A program made the position numbers and the translations under genes. Shown here piece after piece: positions 60,619-64,000 of a stretch of 64,000 nt of DNA. Each line of letters begins with the position of its first letter. Within the stretch, counting starts at the first letter, position 1. The notes below the pieces were generated by a model, which was not told the DNA's origin, did no database searches, and saw only the letters and a program-made list of their open reading frames with translations. Source of the stretch: Candidatus Ozemibacter sibiricus. Lineage in GTDB: Bacteria; Muiribacteriota; Ozemobacteria; Ozemobacterales; Ozemobacteraceae. The stretch spans positions 1 through 64,000 of the forward strand of contig QOQW01000014.1 in NCBI GenBank assembly GCA_003327425.1, in the 5' to 3' direction.

Positions 60619-61872
60619 ATGGGCAAGACCATGGCCGAAAAGATCCTGGCCAGAGCGGCTGGCGTCAAGGAGGCCTCGCCAGGCGATCTCCTCGACGTAT
60701 TTCCCCATGTCGCCATGTCGCACGAGAACGCGGGACTGGTGATCAAGTCGTTCAAGGAGATCGGCACCGGCAAGCTGTACGATCCAGATCGCATCGTCAT
60801 CATCTTCGATCATCGCGTTCCGGCCGAGTCCGAGAAAACGGCCGAGGGCCACAAGACCGTGCGGGAGTTCGTGAAGAAATACGGCATCAAGCATTTCTTC
60901 GACATCAATACCGGCATCTGCCATCAGGTGCTGCCGGAAAAGGGCTTCTGCCGGCCGGGCGAGGTGCTGGTGGGCACCGATTCGCATACCACCACGCATG
61001 GCGCCTTCGGCGTCTTCTCGACCGGCATCGGGGCCACCGAGATGGCGGCCGTCTGGGCCACCGGCAAGCTCTGGCTGATGGTGCCCGAGACGATCAAGAT
61101 CGTGGTGAAAGGGAAGTTCGCTCCGGGCGTCTATGCCAAAGACCTGATCCTGTACATCATCGGCCGGCTGCGTGCCGACGGGGCCGACTACAAAGCGATC
61201 GAGTTCTTCGGTCCCGCCATCGACGAGATGAGCATCGCCTCGCGCATGGTGCTGACCAACCTATCGATGGAGGCGGGCGCCAAAGCGGCGATGATCCCGC
61301 CCGACCAGAAGACGATCGAGTATGTGAAATCGGTGACCGACAGGCCCTTCGAGGCGATCCGGCCCGATCCTGATGCCCGTTACTGCCAGACCCTCGAGAT
61401 CGATCTCGGCACGCTGACCCCCCAGATCGCTTACCCGCACGCGGTCGATAACGTCAAGCCTCTCGCCGAGCTGGCCGGCACCCCGATCCACCAGGCGCTG
61501 CTCGGGTCCTGCACCAATGGCCGTCTCGAAGACCTCGAGGAAGGCGCGAAGCAGTTGCGGGGCCGCCGGGTCCATCCCGACGTGCGGATGCTGGTCATTC
61601 CCGCCTCCTGGCAGGTCTACCGCCAGGCCCTCGACAAAGGCTTGATCGCGGCTTACATCGATGCCGGGGCGGTCGTGCTGAATCCTGGCTGCGGGCCCTG
61701 CCTCGGCGCCCACCAGGGCCTGCTGGCGGCCGGAGAGCGCTGCATCAGTTCGACCAATCGCAATTTCCAGGGGCGCATGGGCAGCACCCAGGCCGAAGTC
61801 TTCCTGGCCTCGCCGGCCGCCGTCGTCGCCTCGGCCGTGGCCGGCCGGATCACCCTCCCGGAGGTGAAGTGA
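60619..61872 (+). CDS. Homoaconitase/3-isopropylmalate dehydratase-type large subunit
   Basis: This is a 417-residue large subunit of the LeuC/HacA class. It is a 4Fe-4S hydro-lyase that moves a hydroxyl between adjacent carbons. Cluster ligands are GSCTNGR and NPGCGPCLGAHQG; other signatures are GTDSHTTTHGAFG and NRNFQGRMGS. The ATG at 60619 follows AAAGGAG. The large subunit alone does not settle substrate. It is adjacent to its small subunit and to lysine/saccharopine genes, so homoaconitase (homocitrate to homoisocitrate) is attractive, but isopropylmalate or citrate are alternatives. Confidence 0.88.
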   Translation: MGKTMAEKILARAAGVKEASPGDLLDVFPHVAMSHENAGLVIKSFKEIGTGKLYDPDRIVIIFDHRVPAESEKTAEGHKTVREFVKKYGIKHFFDINTGICHQVLPEKGFCRPGEVLVGTDSHTTTHGAFGVFSTGIGATEMAAVWATGKLWLMVPETIKIVVKGKFAPGVYAKDLILYIIGRLRADGADYKAIEFFGPAIDEMSIASRMVLTNLSMEAGAKAAMIPPDQKTIEYVKSVTDRPFEAIRPDPDARYCQTLEIDLGTLTPQIAYPHAVDNVKPLAELAGTPIHQALLGSCTNGRLEDLEEGAKQLRGRRVHPDVRMLVIPASWQVYRQALDKGLIAAYIDAGAVVLNPGCGPCLGAHQGLLAAGERCISSTNRNFQGRMGSTQAEVFLASPAAVVASAVAGRITLPEVK

Positions 61873-61873
61873 G

Positions 61874-62374
61874 ATGAAGTTCTGCGGCACCGTCTTCAAA
61901 TACGGCAACGATGTCAACACCGATGTCATCTTCCCCGGCCGCTACCTCAAGGTCTGGGAGCCGGCCGAAATGGCGAAGTACGCCATGGAGGACATCGACA
62001 AGGACTTCGCCAAGAAGGTCAAGAAGGGCGACATCATCGTCGCCGGCAAATACTTCGGCTGTGGCAGCTCGCGCGAGCAGGCCGCCACCTGCCTGAAGGC
62101 GGCCGGGGTCTCGGTGGTCATCGCCGAGAGCTTCGCCCGCATCTTCTATCGCAACGCCATCAACCTCGGTCTGCCGATCATGGTCTGTCCCGAGATCACC
62201 AAGATCGTCGAAGCCGGGCATCAGCTCGAGGTCGAGCCGACGACCGGCGAGGTGAAGAACCTCACCACCGGCCAGACCGCCCGGGCCAAGGTGCTGCCGC
62301 CGTTCATCCTCGAGATCCTGAGCGATGGCGGTCTCATCCCGCATCTTCAGAAGAAGTTGAAGAAGGCGTCCTGA
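61874..62374 (+). CDS. Homoaconitase/3-isopropylmalate dehydratase-type small subunit
   Basis: This is a 166-residue LeuD/HacB-type subunit that starts one base after the large subunit stop, with GGAGGTG upstream. It has VFKYGNDVNTDVIFPGRYLKV, GKYFGCGSSREQA and AESFARIFYRNAINLGLP. Residues in the loop following YL define substrate choice in this family: homoaconitase of Methanocaldococcus has Arg-Thr there, isopropylmalate isomerase Val-Tyr, and this protein has Lys-Val. GSSREQA, rather than the GSSREHA common in LeuD, leans toward tricarboxylate substrates. The evidence is mixed. Confidence 0.88.
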   Translation: MKFCGTVFKYGNDVNTDVIFPGRYLKVWEPAEMAKYAMEDIDKDFAKKVKKGDIIVAGKYFGCGSSREQAATCLKAAGVSVVIAESFARIFYRNAINLGLPIMVCPEITKIVEAGHQLEVEPTTGEVKNLTTGQTARAKVLPPFILEILSDGGLIPHLQKKLKKAS

Positions 62375-62818
62375 ATGGCCCGGCCGACGAAGATCGTGCG
62401 GGCGCGGGTCGCCTGGGTGCGGCCCGGGTCGGCGCTGGCGGCGAGCCTGGCGCAGGTGATCCAGCGTTGGCGGGCGCGGCTGGCGGAGGCGCTCACCGCC
62501 GCTGTTGGCGCGCCGGCGGTCGCCGATCGGCAGGCGTCGCTCGGGCTCTCGGCGGTCGGCGAGGGGCAGTCCCTTGCTGGCAGCCGGGGGGCGGGCGGGG
62601 CCTCGTCGAGCGCGGCCGTCGTCGAGGGCGGCCCGGGGCGGGCCGTTCGGCCAGGCCAGGCCGGCCGCTTCCTGTTCGATGCCGGGCGGGCCTGTCTGGC
62701 GGCCTGGGAGCGCTGGCACCAGCGCGCCCCCGCCCCCAGATGGGAGCCGACGTTCGTCTCGCACACGAGCGGCCCGGGGGGGCCCTCTCCCTCCCCGACC
62801 CCGGTTTCGTCCTGTTGA
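62375..62818 (+). CDS. Hypothetical protein between isomerase and dehydrogenase genes
   Basis: This is a 147-residue protein whose ATG directly follows the previous stop. Its third codon positions are almost all G or C, like the real genes here, which supports coding. It begins with a basic helical stretch (MARPTKIVRARVAWVRPG), an Ala/Gly-rich middle, and then GRFLFDAGRACLAAWERWHQRAP near the end. No family is recognised. It may be poorly conserved. Another 163 bases without a supported gene separate it from the dehydrogenase. Confidence 0.5.
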   Translation: MARPTKIVRARVAWVRPGSALAASLAQVIQRWRARLAEALTAAVGAPAVADRQASLGLSAVGEGQSLAGSRGAGGASSSAAVVEGGPGRAVRPGQAGRFLFDAGRACLAAWERWHQRAPAPRWEPTFVSHTSGPGGPSPSPTPVSSC

Positions 62819-62981
62819 ACCCGACCTCGATGGCTGCCGACGGCTCCGCCCCTCGTTTGGATGCTGGATCCCGTAGGATGGGGGTCGAACCGCGACGAGC
62901 AGGTGGGCGGCGGGCGAGCTGAGAGGTTTTGATCTGGCCAACTCATCAGAATCATCATCAGAAGAAGAGAAGGAGCGAACC

Positions 62982-64000
62982 ATGACGAAGAAGTATCGGA
63001 TTGCGTGGCTGCCGGGGGACGGCGTGGGCGTCGACGTGATGAACGCGGCGCGGCGGGTGCTCGATGCCATCGATTTCCCGGCCGAGTATGTGCATGGCGA
63101 CATCGGCTGGGAGTTCTGGTGCAAAGAGGGCAACCCCCTGCCCGACCGCACCATCAAGGTGCTGAAAGAGACCGATGTCGCCCTGTTCGGCGCCATCACC
63201 AGCAAGAACAAGGTCGATGCCGCCAAGGAGCTGGCCCCCGAACTGCAGGGCAAAGGGCTGGTCTACAAGTCGCCCATCGTCGGCATGCGGCAGATGTTCG
63301 ACCTGTACTCCTGCGTGCGGCCCTGCAAAGCGTTCCCCAAGAATCCGCTCAACTACAAGGAGAACATCGACATCACGGTGTTCCGTGAGAACACCGAAGG
63401 GCTCTATGCCGGCGTCGAGTTCTGTCCGATCCCTGACGAAGTGCGCCAGACGCTCGAGAAGCACAACAAAGCGATGGCCCGCTTCAATAAGCTGCCGCCG
63501 GGCGATGTCGCCATGTCGACCCGCATCATGACCCGCCAGGGCTGCGAGCGGATCATCCGCAAGGCGTTCGAGTTCGCCAAGGCGAACAAGAAGCCCAGCG
63601 TGACCCTGGTCGAGAAGCCCAACGTGCTGCGCGAGACCGGCGGGTTGATGCTCGACTGCATGAAGAAGGTGGCGGCCGAGTATCCGAACATCGAGTGGAG
63701 CGAAGGGAACATCGATGCCATGTGCATGTGGTTGCTGAAGAATCCCGAGCGCTACCACGTGCTGGTGGCCGAGAACATGTTCGGCGACATCGTCTCCGAC
63801 CTGTGCGCCCAGCTCGTCGGCGGGCTCGGGTTCGCCTACAGCGGCAACATCGGCGACAAGTACGCCGTGTTCGAGCCCACGCATGGCTCTGCCCCGAAAT
63901 ATGCCGGCCAGAACAAGGTCAACCCGCTGGCCACCATCCTGGCCGCCATGATGATGATCGAGTGGCTGGGCGAGAAGGACAAGGCTGCTGCGATCTACAA
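62982..64000 (+). CDS. Isocitrate/homoisocitrate/isopropylmalate dehydrogenase family enzyme (partial, runs off the window)
   Basis: The first 339 residues are present, starting at the ATG at 62982 behind AAGGAG. It is a beta-decarboxylating dehydrogenase: WLPGDGVGVDVM at the N-terminus, VALFGAITSKNK, FRENTEGLYAGVEF as the substrate loop, TRIMTRQGCERIIRKAFEFA, LVAENMFGDIVSDLCAQLVGGLG and EPTHGSAPKYAGQNKVNP. RENTEG in that loop is found in isocitrate and homoisocitrate dehydrogenases rather than isopropylmalate dehydrogenase. It follows the isomerase pair and would act next, on homoisocitrate or isocitrate. The stop codon lies beyond 64000. Confidence 0.85.
   Translation, partial: MTKKYRIAWLPGDGVGVDVMNAARRVLDAIDFPAEYVHGDIGWEFWCKEGNPLPDRTIKVLKETDVALFGAITSKNKVDAAKELAPELQGKGLVYKSPIVGMRQMFDLYSCVRPCKAFPKNPLNYKENIDITVFRENTEGLYAGVEFCPIPDEVRQTLEKHNKAMARFNKLPPGDVAMSTRIMTRQGCERIIRKAFEFAKANKKPSVTLVEKPNVLRETGGLMLDCMKKVAAEYPNIEWSEGNIDAMCMWLLKNPERYHVLVAENMFGDIVSDLCAQLVGGLGFAYSGNIGDKYAVFEPTHGSAPKYAGQNKVNPLATILAAMMMIEWLGEKDKAAAIY

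Overview
This 64 kb window is dense, GC-rich bacterial chromosome with no rRNA, tRNA or CRISPR array that I can see. A LysM plus beta-barrel protein points to a Gram-negative-type envelope, and four type IV-like prepilins, a lipoprotein and several signal peptides point to an active secreted and surface proteome. Codon third positions are strongly G/C, so almost every real gene casts long antisense shadow frames. The lineage cannot be fixed from sequence alone; an uncultured high-GC phylum such as Candidatus Riflebacteria is a guess only.

Left end (1-6.2 kb): the 3' end of a group IIC-like intron (domains V and VI), two exported proteins (one with a transglutaminase-like Cys-His-Asp set), a perfect 16-bp parS centromere site, and a lower-GC restriction-modification pair bracketed by a 13-bp direct repeat. 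A PstS-like binding protein and a STAS-like protein follow.

6.4-13.7 kb: a HEAT-repeat membrane protein, a very large PilX-like protein and two prepilins form a probable pseudopilus operon. A second cluster of three (48.7-51.3 kb), with a FecR-like membrane protein, is its counterpart.

13.9-30 kb: a nucleotidyltransferase with a small overlapping partner, a TPR-polysaccharide deacetylase, a LOG-family protein, an exported MetX-like hydrolase, glycyl-tRNA synthetase, an orphan DNA methyltransferase, a DUF4097 protein, a citrate lyase operon with CitD fused to CitE, a propeller lipoprotein, a MoCo-carrier-like protein and a DUF362 ferredoxin.

30-38.6 kb: a 2012-residue protein joining Ser/Thr kinase, AAA-type ATPase, GAF, PAS and NarX-type histidine kinase, with a NarL-type response regulator nearby on the other strand, then a small cysteine-rich protein.

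38.9-56.7 kb: oligoendopeptidase F, an unknown protein, an RNase II/R-type exonuclease and a PdxA-like enzyme in a coupled operon; then the LysM outer-membrane protein, PIN-PhoH ATPase, the second pilin operon, UvrA and RadA.

56.7-64 kb: a metabolic island. Saccharopine dehydrogenase and lysine-ketoglutarate reductase (the two halves of eukaryotic AASS) are transcribed leftward from a consensus promoter. Rightward lie a small membrane protein, an HD protein, homoaconitase/isopropylmalate-isomerase-type large and small subunits, an unknown protein and an isocitrate/homoisocitrate dehydrogenase-type enzyme cut by the window end. Together they suggest alpha-aminoadipate/saccharopine lysine metabolism, although an aconitase-isocitrate dehydrogenase reading is also possible.
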